Source: Anaeramoeba flamelloides (taxonomy: Eukaryota > Metamonada > Anaeramoebidae). From it: a DNA stretch of 64,000 nucleotides. The notes beneath the pieces are model-generated. The model saw nothing but the letters and a program-made list of their open reading frames with translations, was not told where the DNA came from and did not search any database. The DNA is taken from positions 6,882,001 through 6,946,000 of the forward strand of contig JANTQA010000029.1 of the NCBI GenBank assembly GCA_027625915.1. The letters are read 5' to 3'. Position 1 is the stretch's first letter; every line of letters starts with the position of its first letter. Positions 1 through 11,865 of the stretch are shown in pieces. A program made the position numbers and the translations under genes.

Positions 1-2717
1 ATAGATTTTACAAATAAAATAGAAAACCTCAAAAAAATCGAGAAAATTTAATGTATAAAACAGAAAACTTCAAGAAAACCTATGCACTCGACGGCACTTG
101 ACGACACGTCCCCAGAATGCACAGGAGGGGCAAAACCTCGATAGAAAGATTATCGATTACAAATAAAAATTCCACCTTCTGTGATTAATAATGCTATTCC
201 GCTGTAGTTAGTTTTTTTTTTAATTTGAAAGGATTGAGTAAAATCTAATATTTTGCTCAATTCTTTTAAATTAAAAAAAAACAAGACACTACCTCTCAGA
301 GTGGGGCACTAGGTGCCCGAATTTATATATTTTTTTTACTATTTTAAGAATTTTTTGTTTTTGTGTTTTTTATTATTATTTTTTCTTTATTACCTTAAGT
401 TTACTAACCATAAGAAATTTGATGAAAAATTCCTGACAAAGGCAGTAAATTTCATAATTTTGATTAAAATATCATTTCTTATTGGGTTTGTGGTGATTTT
501 TTTTTTACTCCAAATTATTGATTGTAAACAATTTTTGGGACTTAAATAAAATCTTTCATTTCTTAATTGGGAAATTATCTTGTAGATGCACAATTAACTC
601 TCTGTGAATAAAAACATAATCTGGTCAAAAATTTCATTTCATATTTCAAAAAAAAAAAAAAAAAAAGCATTATAAACACCAATTTTGTTAGAATAAAAAA
701 TCACAAAAATTACATCAATTACAGAAACCAAACAAAGAATTTCTAAATCCAAAGAATCAGACTTTTAAATTAAAGATCCAATTAATTGAATTTTTTGGAA
801 TTTTAAATAAATTTTCTATATTTGCTTATTTTTTATTGAACAGTAAAAAAAAAAAAAAAAAAAAAAAAAGACCAATCATTATTTGTTTTGAATATCAAAA
901 AAATGAAAAAATACCATTTTTTATTGTTTCTAAAAATTAAATATTTCTTCGTGGCATTTTTATTTTGATCGAGCAAAAAAAAATTATTTTCACAAAAATA
1001 AAAAATGATTGAATTGTGATTTGTTTAATAATTTATAAAAAAAAAAAATTACCAGCATTTAACCGTGGTTTCATTTAATGAATTTATGCTATTTTCCCAA
1101 TTCACAAAAAAGTTGTGAAAACAAGAGTAAAAAAATATAATTTGATATTGTTTCAAACACACTATTCAACCAGTATACCTGTTCAAGAAATTTTGGTTAT
1201 AAAAATTTCACAAGTGTACTTTTTTTTCTGAATCATCTTGGAATAAATAAAATATTCTTTTAAAATGATGAAATTGCCATTTCCAACAAAACTAAATATT
1301 TATTTTCAAGGAATATATTATATCAGAAAAATAACCAAAAATTGATTTTTCATTTTATTTAAACAAAATTTCGGTTCTTATACTTCCAAAAGATGCCATA
1401 AGTATCCCAAATAATTTTAAATATCGCATCTAGAAATCTTAGTGATTTTAATGAGAATATCTAAGGCCATTGGATTATATGTTGTGAGAGTGTACGAGAT
1501 ATTAAGATTTCAATAAAATTTAAGATCTTCTTATTTCAATAACCACGTTTTTTCTTATTATGGGTGCTTGAATTATGATGTGCACTACACCATAAATTGG
1601 GAAGATATAATTTTACGATATTCGGCTGGTTAATCACTAACTTTATAAATAAAAAAAAAAAAAAACGTAGCAAAACAAAAAACAATAAAGCAAAACAAAG
1701 AAAAACAAATAAAATGATTTTTTTATGAAAGATTTTTTTTTTTTTACATTTCTTATCCTTTTTCTTAATTTTCATATATATATTTTTTTTTTTTTTTGAT
1801 TTCTTCCGTTTATTTTTCCTTCTTTTCGATTTCAATTACCTTTTCGTTCATTTTCTTTCTTTTCAATTTATTCTTTTCAAATGTATCTTTTGGTAAGGTT
1901 TATAGATCAAGATTTTATTTATTATAGTATAATTAAAACTCGAGCTTGAGTATTTATTTTCCAATTAATTATACTTCTTCTTCCAATTCTTATTTCATAT
2001 TTTAAAGAATTTTATCAGTAATTAAAAAAAAAAAAAGATTAATAATGTAAAATTAATAATTTTTTAACAAATATATAATAAGAATAACTTGGGTACAGAA
2101 TAAAAAATCTTCCAAGTTATAACTATACCCATCACTTTATGTGAATTCAAATGAAACCAAAATTTTAAATCAAAATATTTACATTTTTGCAGCTAAAAAT
2201 TTTTTATATTAATAGCCTATGAACAGGCACTACTTATTAAATCAAACTAAAATCTGCAATATTTTTTTTAAAAATAATCATATAATACTCAAAAAATAAC
2301 CAAAAAGAATTTTCGAAAAAAAAAAAAAAAAAAAAAAACATAGATCATTTTTAATATTTTTTGTGACCTGTTATAAAATTTTGAATATTGTGTTGTTATA
2401 AAAATAAAATCAATGTTTGGGAAAAAAAAAAACTAAAATCAATGGGTAGTGTGATTATAATTAAAAATTTTATCAATATTGTAATTTTTAGATAAATATT
2501 TGAAATTTTTTCCAAAGAAAAAATCTTTTCAAGTGATTTTGAAATAAGGATTGGATTTGTAAAATTTATATTTTTATTATGAAATTGCTTTTTTTAGCGA
2601 AAATTAAATTAAAAATAAAAAAAAATTCACATTTATTCAAATGGGAAAAAAAATAAAACAAATTTTATTTATTTCATCCTTACTGTTTGATTTTTAATTT
2701 CTTTTAATTGTAAATAG
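1..2717. other. Non-coding, A/T-rich stretch
   Basis: I see no convincing gene here. The sequence is mostly homopolymer A and T runs with short chance ORFs of Phe/Leu/Lys composition. Around 66-95 lies a comparatively GC-rich segment that matches, in reverse complement, a segment at about 57045-57075, so the window probably opens inside a dispersed repeat. Around 220-270 a short inverted repeat is built on a TTGAGTAAAAT / ATTTTGCTCAA core. Upstream exons of the acidic gene that ends at 2980 could lie here or left of the window, but I could not find them. Confidence 0.6.
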
Positions 2718-2980
2718 ATGAAAAACCAATAATAATAACAAAGGAGATGGAAAATCTAAAAAATGTCGAAGAAAGTGAGGATAGCGAAGAAAGCGAAGAA
2801 GAAGAAGAAGAAAGTGAAAAAACCGATGAAGAAAAAAATCAAAACAAAAAAGTAAAGAAAGATGAAAAAGAAAACGACAATAAAAGTGAAAAAGAAAGTT
2901 CATCTTCAAAGTCTAGTGATCAAGAAAAAAATGATCTTCCTTCGGTTGATTTAACCGAAACTGTCAATCTTGAAGATTAA
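2718..2980 (+). CDS. Probable 3'-terminal exon of an acidic, Glu/Ser/Lys-rich protein
   Basis: The reading frame is open from a plausible acceptor (TTTTAATTGTAAATAG) at 2717 to a TAA at 2978-2980. It gives about 87 residues: a short normal-composition segment (DEKPIIITKEMENLKN), then a long Glu/Ser block, a Lys/Asp/Glu block and a serine run, ending in DLTETVNLED. The composition suggests a disordered acidic tail like those of nuclear or chromatin-associated proteins, but no domain is visible and I assign no function. If there is no upstream exon, an ATG at 2747 would give a 77-residue protein. The acceptor at 2717 implies a phase 1 intron, the commonest phase in this window. No upstream exon was found, which is unsurprising given introns of 5-7 kb elsewhere in the window. 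Confidence 0.4.
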
Positions 2981-3520
2981 AGAGGTATTTAAGAAAGTTC
3001 TCTGGCAATTATTCTTCAATTAAAAAAAAAAATGAAAAAAAAAAAAAAACAAATTCAATTTAAATATTCAAAATTTTTATACCAAGTCATTTTTAAATGT
3101 TTTTAGTTATTCTAATCTAATATAAATATATGGTTCTATATTTAATATTTTGTTGTTTTATTTTTATCATAATGAGAGTAATAATAAATAAAAGAAAATT
3201 GGAAAATAGTTTAAAGACTCGAATTTTAATTCTTTATTTGCTTTTTACAATTCTTTATAATTTTAATTTTTTTTTTCTATCACACTTTAGTTTATTTAAA
3301 TGTTGTTATCAGGTTTGTTTGTTTTCATTTTTTTGGTTATACACTCTTTTTCAAATATTGTGACTCTCCTGATCAATAAATTAAAAAAAAAAAAAATATC
3401 CATTAGTATTCAAGAACAATTAATAATTAAATCTGTTTTGTAATTAACTCTTAGGCAATTCTAAATATATCATAACCTGATATATTAAAAATTAAAAAAA
3501 ATAAAACCAAAAACTAAAAA

Positions 3521-3966
3521 AAAGTGAGTCACAATTTTTGAAATGAGCATTACGGATTTTTATTTAATGAACTTTCATTGAAAAAACTTTGAACAAGAAG
3601 ATTTTTTATGAATAATTAAATTCATTTACAAAGGCAGTACATAGTCACAATTTTCATAAGTGATTATTGGTCTTTTCGAAGATCTCTTTTTTTTTTCAAA
3701 TGATCTTTTAAAAAAAAAAAAAATCAAAAGAAAAAAAAAAGAAATCAAAAAAATAGAAAAAGAAAAAGAAAAACAAAAATTTGAAATAGCAAAACTAAAT
3801 TTTGCAAAATTAGAAAAAATGATTCTGATCCCAAACATTAGTAAAAATTGAAAAAATGATTCTGATTCAAAAATTAGAAAATATTTTTTTATAAGAATAC
3901 TGGAATAAACCTCAAAACAGCTTCCTCAAACAATATAAAGTGAGTTAAAATTTTTGAAATATGGTT
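3521..3966 (+). repeat. Short non-autonomous derivative of the LINE-like family (copy 1 of 3)
   Basis: The copy begins with AAAGTGAGTCACAATTTTTG followed by a conserved GAGCATTACGGATTTTT block, and ends near 3960 with AAAGTGAGTTAAAATTTTTG. The same start and end, in the same order, bound the element at 41934-43168 on the minus strand, which encodes a reverse-transcriptase C-terminal region. The last 320 bases, from the TAAGTGATTATTGGTC block through an A-rich Lys/Glu-coding stretch, align with the tail of that element and with 63493-63893. The most economical reading is an internally deleted copy mobilised by the longer element. Confidence 0.55.
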
Positions 3967-4939
3967 TAATTATTTTGAAATTATTTATCCGACTTTAAAC
4001 TTTTGTATTAAAATTAAACTCCATTTCAATCAAGTTTTCCATCTCAAATAAAGAATTTATTTTTAATTTTTTTTACAATCAATAAAATATTATTTAAAAA
4101 TAACAGAAAGAAAAGAATTTGGATTATAGTTAATGTTCGTATTATAATTATGTTGAAAAACATAAATTTTTCATAAAATAAATATATAATTAAAAATTTT
4201 TGGCCACTTTCATCTGAATGTCTCATGCAAAAAAACTCAATTTCTTCAGATATAAAAATTTATTACAAGAATATTTTTAAAGATAAAAATTCTGAATTTT
4301 ATAAGGAAACACAATAAAATAAACATCTTTTAGTTAATTTGAAATTTTTAAACATTTTTTTTTTTTCATTTGAAAACTCAAAAATAAAAAAAAGAAAAAG
4401 AAAAAATATTATGAAAAAAAAAACTTTGGTTTTTTGAAAAAATTATCTGATCAACTATTGAAAATTAATTTTGAAAAAAATATTAAAGGAAATATTAACG
4501 AAAATAAACCCATATTTTATAAATATCAAAAAAAAAAAAAATAATAATTATCAATGTAGATGTTTTCCTAGCAATTTCAGAAGATTTCCTAGTATAAATT
4601 TTGAATCAAGGATGGTTTTTTGTTTCAATCAGTTTAAAGATTAATTTTTCAGATTTGTGAATTTTTTTCATTTATATATTTACCAAATATTTAAGTTTAA
4701 TAGATTTAGAATACAGAATAATATTCTAATTAGAATTGTTCATAATTCTTCTATATTTTATATTTTTCTAAATACAATCAGAATATCATTATCCAATTTT
4801 TAATATTTTCATGTAATCAAAAAAAAATAAATTTCTGGGGTTTTGACATTCCCGATACTTTATTTTGCTGTTTTTTGTGTTCAAAAAAAAAAATAATTTA
4901 ATGCTCTATAATTTACCAAATATTTGCTCCATTTTCCAG

Positions 4940-5580
4940 GGGTTACTTGAAACTAAAAAAAATATTGTGAAATTATTATTTTTTGATTGACAAAATTCCA
5001 ATAACAAAAAAAAAAATCAAATAATCAAATCTACAATAAAATTAATTAGCAAAAAAAAAATTGAAAATAGATTCTTATTGCAAAAAATCAAAATTTAAAA
5101 AAAAAATTACTTGTTTCTGATATTAAAGTTCCAAAGAATTAAATTTCTTCATTTACAAGCAAATTGAATTCATAAGTACAAAACATTTTTTTTTTAATTT
5201 AATCTAATTTTAGTTATTTTATAATCGACCATATTTAACAAATTAAGGGTTTTGTTACAATCTTGAAATAAAAATAACTCTTTTGAGAAATAGAAAAAAA
5301 TGAAAAAAAAATCTTAGAAGATCTCAAAAAGTTCGAAATATCAACACTTCAAAATTATGACAATTGTTTTCACAATTAGAGTTCACAAAGTGTCAAATTC
5401 GAAATTGGGTTTCTCTCTTGGGTGATTTTTACAAAGAATGTTATCGTTTTTGGTTGTTGATTTTTGGGGGCTGATGCGTATCTAAGGTTGTTTAGTTTTT
5501 AATTCATGTTAGGCACTCATTAAAAGTACAAAATTTTTTTAATCCATTTTAGAAAAAAGTTTTTAACCGTAATGATGGGG
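4940..5580 (+). repeat. Dispersed repeat family A, copy 1
   Basis: This stretch aligns in the same orientation with about 26985-27625 over more than 600 bases despite many substitutions. Shared blocks include a TGTTACAATCTTG / TTTTGTAACGTAAG region, the AGATCTCAAAAA block, and TTGTTGATTTTTGG followed by AGGCACTCATTA / AGGTACTCATTA. The minus strand of both copies can be read in the same frame as related peptides (SPQKSTTKNDN here, SKNQQSKTSAF in the other copy). It may therefore descend from a coding mobile element, but I do not recognise the protein. Confidence 0.55.
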
Positions 5581-5595
5581 CACTTAATATTTCTG

Positions 5596-5767
5596 TTTTA
5601 CATGTGGAAAAATCAATATCTTAATATTTAAAGTTTTTTAACAAAATTTAACATATAATAAAAATTATATAACTTTTTGAATGTGATAGTTTAGAATTTT
5701 TGAAAAATGACATATTCAGAAAAAAAACTTAAAATATTAAGATACCGAATTTTTACACATGTAAAAA
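5596..5767. repeat. Small inverted-repeat element (MITE-like, family F)
   Basis: Two imperfect arms of about 42 bases (5596-5637 and 5726-5767) are reverse complements, starting TTTTACATGTGGAAAAATCA and ending in the complementary TTTTTACACATGTAAAA. The same arm sequence recurs at about 20012-20080 and in degenerate form around 57614-57680, which indicates a dispersed family rather than a chance hairpin. There is no coding capacity. Confidence 0.5.
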
Positions 5768-6332
5768 ATCTCAATTCTTGAAAAAAATAAATCATTTTTA
5801 AATAAATTATGGAAATATTTAGTTTTAGAAGTTATTTTAAATTTTTTAAGATTAAAAGAGAACAAATTTTTTTGATATATTAGATAATCACTATTATTGT
5901 ATTCAAAATGCTTTTTAATGGATTTTAATAATTCACAAGAAAAATATTTTGTTTTATCTTAAATTTTTTGGATTTTAATTTTTTCACATACCAAAAAATA
6001 AAACTTAATTCTCTGAACAAAAATCAAATTAATAATTAAAATTACTCAGGATTTCAATTTTAAATTGTCTTCTTTTTTCGAAATCTAAACTGAGCTTTTT
6101 TTGAATAGATCTTTAAGGTTGTTTCAAAAAGAAAATCAAAATCTTGCAAATTGTCATAATTTATTTGGCAAGTCGATTTTCTCAAATAAGTCTACCTTCT
6201 TGTTTCATTACTTGAAGAAAATAATGTTTAGTCAATAAAAATTACTCCTTTACCAATATTCTCAAGGATAGTTTTTTTAAGAAAATTTCTTTTTCATTTT
6301 TTTTTAAAAATCTTTTATTACATAAATTACAC

Positions 6333-7301
6333 ATGGGAAAATTAGCAAGAGTAAATCTTTCTTTCACACTCAAACATTCCCAAACCAAACTAAGATTTCT
6401 CAAATGAAATAAACCAACACCAACAATCTTCAATTCTAAACTCTTTATTCTTTGTATTCCCGATCTTTCCTTTTTTTTTTTTTTTTCTTTATTTTTTTTT
6501 TTCAAACAAAAACTTAATTTTCAAAAAGAAAGCACAAAAAAGAAGAGAAACAGCCAACAAGATCAGAAAGAGACGATTAAAACACAAACAAAAAAAGGTT
6601 GAATTAAAAAAAAAAACAGGAAAAGTGACTTTCACAATTGACTGTACCAAACCTGTTGAAGATGGAATTATGGATGCTGCTCAATTTGTAAATAAAATTT
6701 TTTTTTTTATTTTTTTCTTTACTTTTTTTTTTTTTTTTTCTTTTTTCTTGTGAATTCAAAAACAAAATCAAAAACACAAAAAAAAGAAACAAACAAAAAA
6801 GAAACAAAGAACTTTAACCAATTCCTGAAAACAAAAAACTCATTTCTAATTTTTTTTTTTATTTTTTTATCTTTATGCTTTTTGCTTTTTTATTTTTTTT
6901 TTATTTTTTTTTTTATTTTTTTTTGAAATACAAATACAAAAAAACCAACAATTTGCTCTTGATGAATTTTGATGTACCAACAAAAGGAAAACTTTTTAAA
7001 TGACAAAATCAAAGTTGGAGGAAGAGCAGGAATGTTGGGAGACAAAGTTAAAATCACACGTGAAAATGCCAAGATCCATATCACTGTTGTTCAACCATTT
7101 TCCAAAAGATACTTAAAATATCTCACCAAGAAATACTTAAAAGCAAACCAAATCAGAGACTACTTGAGACCTGTTGCAGACTCAAAAGAATCTTATGAAC
7201 TCAGATACTTTAACATTCATGGTGACGATGACAATGAAGAATCTGGCTCTGAATCTGACGAAAGCGAATCTGACGAATCTGAAGAAGACGAAGAAAACTA
7301 A
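6333..7301 (+). CDS. RPL22: 60S ribosomal protein eL22
   Basis: This is a structural protein of the large cytosolic ribosomal subunit. Two exons are certain. 6529-6687 encodes a basic N-terminus and then TFTIDC...[12 protein letters not shown]; 6987-7301 encodes [37 protein letters not shown] and an acidic Ser/Asp/Glu tail. All are hallmarks of eL22, and the join AAQF|ENFL matches the animal AANF|EQFL exactly. The intron at 6688-6986 (299 bp, GTAAAT...AAAAG, phase 0) is secure. The start is not: the 6529 exon has no ATG in frame. A tiny first exon, 6333-6350 (MGKLAR followed by GTAAAT), joins it in phase 0 and gives 163 residues, longer than the roughly 128 of human RPL22 because of a Lys/Arg-rich N-terminus. 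An acceptor at 6597 is an alternative. Confidence 0.93.
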
Positions 7302-10300
7302 ATCTAAGTACAGTTAATAATACCTTTAATAAATTTTGTTGAATAAAAAAAAAACAACAAAATAACCCAACGAAACAAAATAAGGATCAAAAAAATTTCA
7401 AAACACTAATTTTATATTAGAAACATGTCTTAATTTATAATGGATAATAGATAATTAATATTATTCTTATTTTATTGATCGGGTTTATAATAAAATAGAT
7501 TCCAAAACAAAAAAAAACAAAATTTTTTAATTGAATTTTTTTATAATTTCCTTTATCTTTCAAAATTTTTTTTAATTAAATATATTTTTCCAAAAATTCA
7601 AAAAATACTTTTTAAAATCGTTCTTTTAAATGTTGAAAAAATCAATCACTTTGATCTTACAAATACACCAATTTAATATTCAATTTAGTAAATTCAGGGT
7701 TGTTTATTAATAGAAAATATAAATTGGTGGGTCTTTATTTCAGAATTTTCATATTTTCATTTTTTCATTCTTAAGAGTATAGTTCCTTATTGTGGATTTG
7801 CACCATACCCAAGGAATGGTTATCACGAAAAAAAAAGGATATTGTGAAAGCCTTCTTCTTTTGGTAGACTAAAAAATGAAAAAACACTTAAAAAAAAAAT
7901 TTCACATGATCTCTATTTCAAAAAAACAAAAATTACCAAAAAACCAATTAAAGAATATCAAAGGATCAGAAACTAATTGCAAAAAAAAAAGTTCACAGGA
8001 ATATAAAATGACAAGATTTCAAATTTGAAAAGAAAAAATTAATTGGATCTCATTGGTTAATAGATAATAGAAAAAAACATTAAAAAGGATTCTCAATTTG
8101 TAATTCAATTTTAAATAAAAAAAAATCTTTTTATTGTTACATATTCCGATTCCAAAAATTTGGACACACTCAAAATCAAAAATAGGAAAAAAAAAAAACC
8201 AATTTATTATATTTTTCCAAACCTAATATAAAACAACATTTAAGATTACCCAGTATTAATGTTTTAATAAGGAATAATTTTAATCCAAATAAAAGAAAAA
8301 AAATATAAAACTCAAAAATAAAAACAGGTGTGTCCAAAAATGGAGAGATTTAAAATAAAAAATTGTATTGGTAAATTTGTTAAAAAAAATTATCAACAAT
8401 TATTGGTTGGTCGAATAATTAGATACCATTTACTAATTGTGTTCGATTTTTCTATTTAACAAAGTCAAAACAAGGCTTCTACATACCACTGAAAAAAAAT
8501 TCCCAGATCTAATGAAAAATATTACAAAACTGGGAAAAAAGTTAATAAATACAAAAGAGAAAAGAGAAAAAATGAAAAATAATTTTTTAAATCAAAAATT
8601 TTCTCAAATTGAATGAAATACATGGTTTTTTTATTCTTTAAACTGGAATAAATGAACTGAAATTTTGATATTTTTATCAAGAATAATAAAGAGGATAAAT
8701 AAAAAAAAAATAAACAGAGAAAGTAATTATATCATATTTCTTTGAAAACTCTAATCGTGGATAAAAATGTAAAAAATAAATCAATTTATTTTTCACCTTA
8801 ATTAGACAAATAAACTGGTTGGTTACTTGAATTTCAACTTCTAAAAAAGAAATTATAAAAATAAAAGATCTAATTCTTAATTTTTCTTAATTATTGAGTG
8901 AATTTTTTAAAAAAATTTGCCTTTAAAAACATAAATTTATAAATAATGAGAAAATTACGAAAAAAAATGAAATCAATTACAATTCTAATTATAAAATTTA
9001 CATAAAAAATCAAGATGTTTACCTTGAAAATGATTAGAACTTTGATATACTTTGTATTACCAAAAATATTGGAATATTTATTAGAATATGACAAACATGT
9101 GATTAATTTGTCTTATCATGGTATTGTAGAATATCATCTATACTCAAATTTAAAAATTTTGTAAGATTAAAAATTAATTTCTGAAAAAAAAATTGTATTT
9201 AATTAATTTTGAAGAAATATTAAATTGGAATCATTTGTTAATTGAACTTTTAACAATTGTTAATAAATTACATTATTCACAAAACAAAACAAAATTATCA
9301 AAACAAATAAATCGAGAGTATATTGAAATTTTTGTAACAAAGTAAAACAAAAAAATAAATTGGTAAATTTGTTTAAATTTTATTTGGATTATTGATCAAT
9401 CAAATGGTTCGGAGTCATTACTCTTTTGTTTTTAAGTCCATTTATTTTTAGAGAACTCAAATTTAATTTAATAAAAATTCAAAAAAAATATTTTGATTGA
9501 ATGAAACAAGTTTGCCCAATTAAAAAATGAAATGAAAATAAAAAAGAAAAAGATGAAAAAATATTTTTCATATTTTCGAATAAAATTCCATTATTTTGAT
9601 TCCTTTAACTTTTTTAACCCACTGCTGAATTTTGAATGATATTTTATTTCTTTTATTTTATTTTTTTATTTATAATCGCACATCTTTCTGATAATATTAA
9701 AAACTAAAGAGAATTTAAAAAAGCTAGAAAATCAAAAAAAGGTTTTTTTTTAATAAACTGATAAAATTTTTACTTTTTATTAATACAAAAAAAAAGACTT
9801 TAAAGTTCTCAAACAATAATAAATATGTAAAAATAATGCATTTGATAATTTATTATTTAGAATAGTTCGTAACGGGATAAAATACAACATTAAATGGTTG
9901 ACTATATAAAGTGATTTTTGAGGGATTGTGAAATGTATCAAAACTATAATTATTCATAATAAATTCAGAAATTTTCGATATTCGGTCATTTTCTTTATAA
10001 TTTTATTTTATCACTAAAAAAGTATGGCCATTGATTCATCTGTCATGGTTAGTTAATTGGGTGTTATGTTGAAACTAGAATAAAAAAAGAACACTTTTTC
10101 TTTTTTTGAAAAGTGGGTTTTTGGTTTGGATACAATTTTTTTTGATCACTATAACATAAATTTCCGTTTTTTTTGGGATATTTGAAACCCAAAAAAAAAC
10201 AAAAATCAGATATTACAGTCAGTTTCAATTTTAAGACAAAAATTTTCAATGAAATTTTACTCATTAAAAAAAAAATCACAAATTAAATCACATTATTTAA

Positions 10301-11865
10301 AATTTCTTTGTCACTAATTATTTTTACTAGAATTTGAATTTTATACCTTAATTTGAGATTTTTATTGGGTCTTGTTTTTTCATTAAAAGTTTGTATCTTA
10401 AAAGTGGAATTGGTTGTAATTTTCTGTCCTCTAATTATTTGAATATTTATTATAGAACCTAATGATCAAAAAAAAAAAAACTTTGATGAATAAGTATATA
10501 CTAGTAAAAGTCTAAAATTAAAGTGTTTTGCTTCCTGGGCGAAAGTTATTACCAGTACTTCCATTATCGAAATACTGATAAATAATATATTTTAGTTAAG
10601 TAGTAAAAAAGATATTCGCCAATAATAAAAGATCATTTTATTAGTAAAAAACATTTTTAATTCAGAAAAAATATGCATTTCCAGACAGATTTATATACTG
10701 AACTACCAATGTTCAGACTTTAAAGTTGAAAAATACCCTATATTAAATTTGTCTTGAAATGTAGACTAGTAGCAAAAAAAAAAACAAATTTGATAAAAAT
10801 TAAATAATTAACTTGGAGATTCGTTTGACAAATTGTATGTAAATATAAAAAATATATAGATAAATAAAACGAGCTTTTTATCAAGAGGAAACCAAAATAA
10901 TCAGTCTTTGTGAATTTTTATCTTAATAATTATTGAGATAATCTTTGAAATCAATATATATATAATATATATATATACTTATAAAGGTTCTAAGTCTCGA
11001 TTTAAAATACGGTAATACTATTATTTTGGGTTTCTATTTTTTAAATTTGGAAAAGCGAAATAAAAATAGATTTCCAAAAAAAGAAAATTTTTTTTTTATC
11101 TAAAATCATAAAAAATCTTTTTTTCTTTTTCAAAATTTTTAATTCAAAGATTTTTTAGATCATTTGAAATATTAGCAGTGGCAAAATGTTTTTCTTTGAA
11201 CTATTTCTGATTTTAATATTAGACAAATTTATCGAAAATTCAGTCCCTTAACCAATTATTATTGTTGGAAAATATTTGTTTAATTATAAAAGATTAAAAA
11301 TGTCGAGAAAATTTGTACGTTAAAAGTTACAAAAAATATATTTGAGACATTCTTTTTATTGGACAGAATACAACAGAATCCAATTTTTCAACTAAGGATA
11401 AATTTTCAGATGAGTACAAAAGCAATAATCCTTTTTTTGAAACAAAAAACAAAAGCCTAAATCTCCAACAATAAAAAACAGACCCGAATAAGAATTATTA
11501 AATGAACACTTGTTGTGAGTTAAAAATTGTTAATTGAAAAAAATGAGAACGAAAAATATGTGCTTTTTTATTTTCAAAAAAATTGTTTTATGTCTCAATT
11601 CGAAAAACAAAAACAAAACAACATGAAGAAATAACCTAAGAATAGTAAATTTATTTAAAAAAGGAAAAATTAATGGTTTAAATGAAGGTTTAATAAAAAA
11701 ATATGTTTTTTTTTTTTTTTTCAAAGAAAAGAAAAAAAAAGAAAACAAAAACAACAAAGAACAAAACAAAATCTAAAGTCGGGAACTGGAATCTAGAGTA
11801 CCCTTATTCATTTTTTAAATTTTTCTTTTTTAAAACTTTTCTTTTTTCATTTTTTTATATGCAAA
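7302..11865. other. Intergenic region, no gene recognised
   Basis: About 4.6 kb of A/T-rich sequence between eL22 and the SP-RING gene. The ORFs are short and of Lys/Ile/Phe composition. A fold-back repeat at about 10217-10420 is listed separately, and a short TA microsatellite lies near 10955-10977. I found no RNA gene and no protein homology. Confidence 0.6.
10217..10420. repeat. Fold-back repeat family B, copy 1
   Basis: The left arm (ACAGTCAGTTTCAATTTTAA) is imperfectly complementary to the right arm around 10340-10420. The right half (TTTACTAGAATTTGAATTTT, then ACCTTAATTTGAGATTTTT) aligns with 15280-15370, showing that this is a member of a dispersed fold-back family. No coding capacity is visible. 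Confidence 0.5.

Larger units (their letters stand above)
2981..6332. other. Intergenic region rich in dispersed repeats
   Basis: There is no supported gene. It contains a short LINE-like derivative (3521-3966), one copy of a two-copy dispersed repeat (about 4940-5580) and a small inverted-repeat element (5596-5767), each listed separately. The remaining short ORFs are low-complexity Lys or Phe tracts. Confidence 0.6.

Noticed and set aside
313-549. Plus-strand ORF of 78 residues that looks like a membrane protein
   Set aside because: The hydrophobicity comes from T-rich sequence (Phe/Leu/Ile); no initiation context or homology.
390-640. Minus-strand open frame with a fine acceptor (TTTTATTCACAG) and donor (AAG|GTAATA)
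   Set aside because: The frame meets a TAA right after that acceptor, no homology is recognisable and no neighbouring exons were found.
1536-1835. Minus-strand Lys-rich ORF of 99 residues
   Set aside because: Translation of A/T homopolymer runs; Lys and Phe blocks only.
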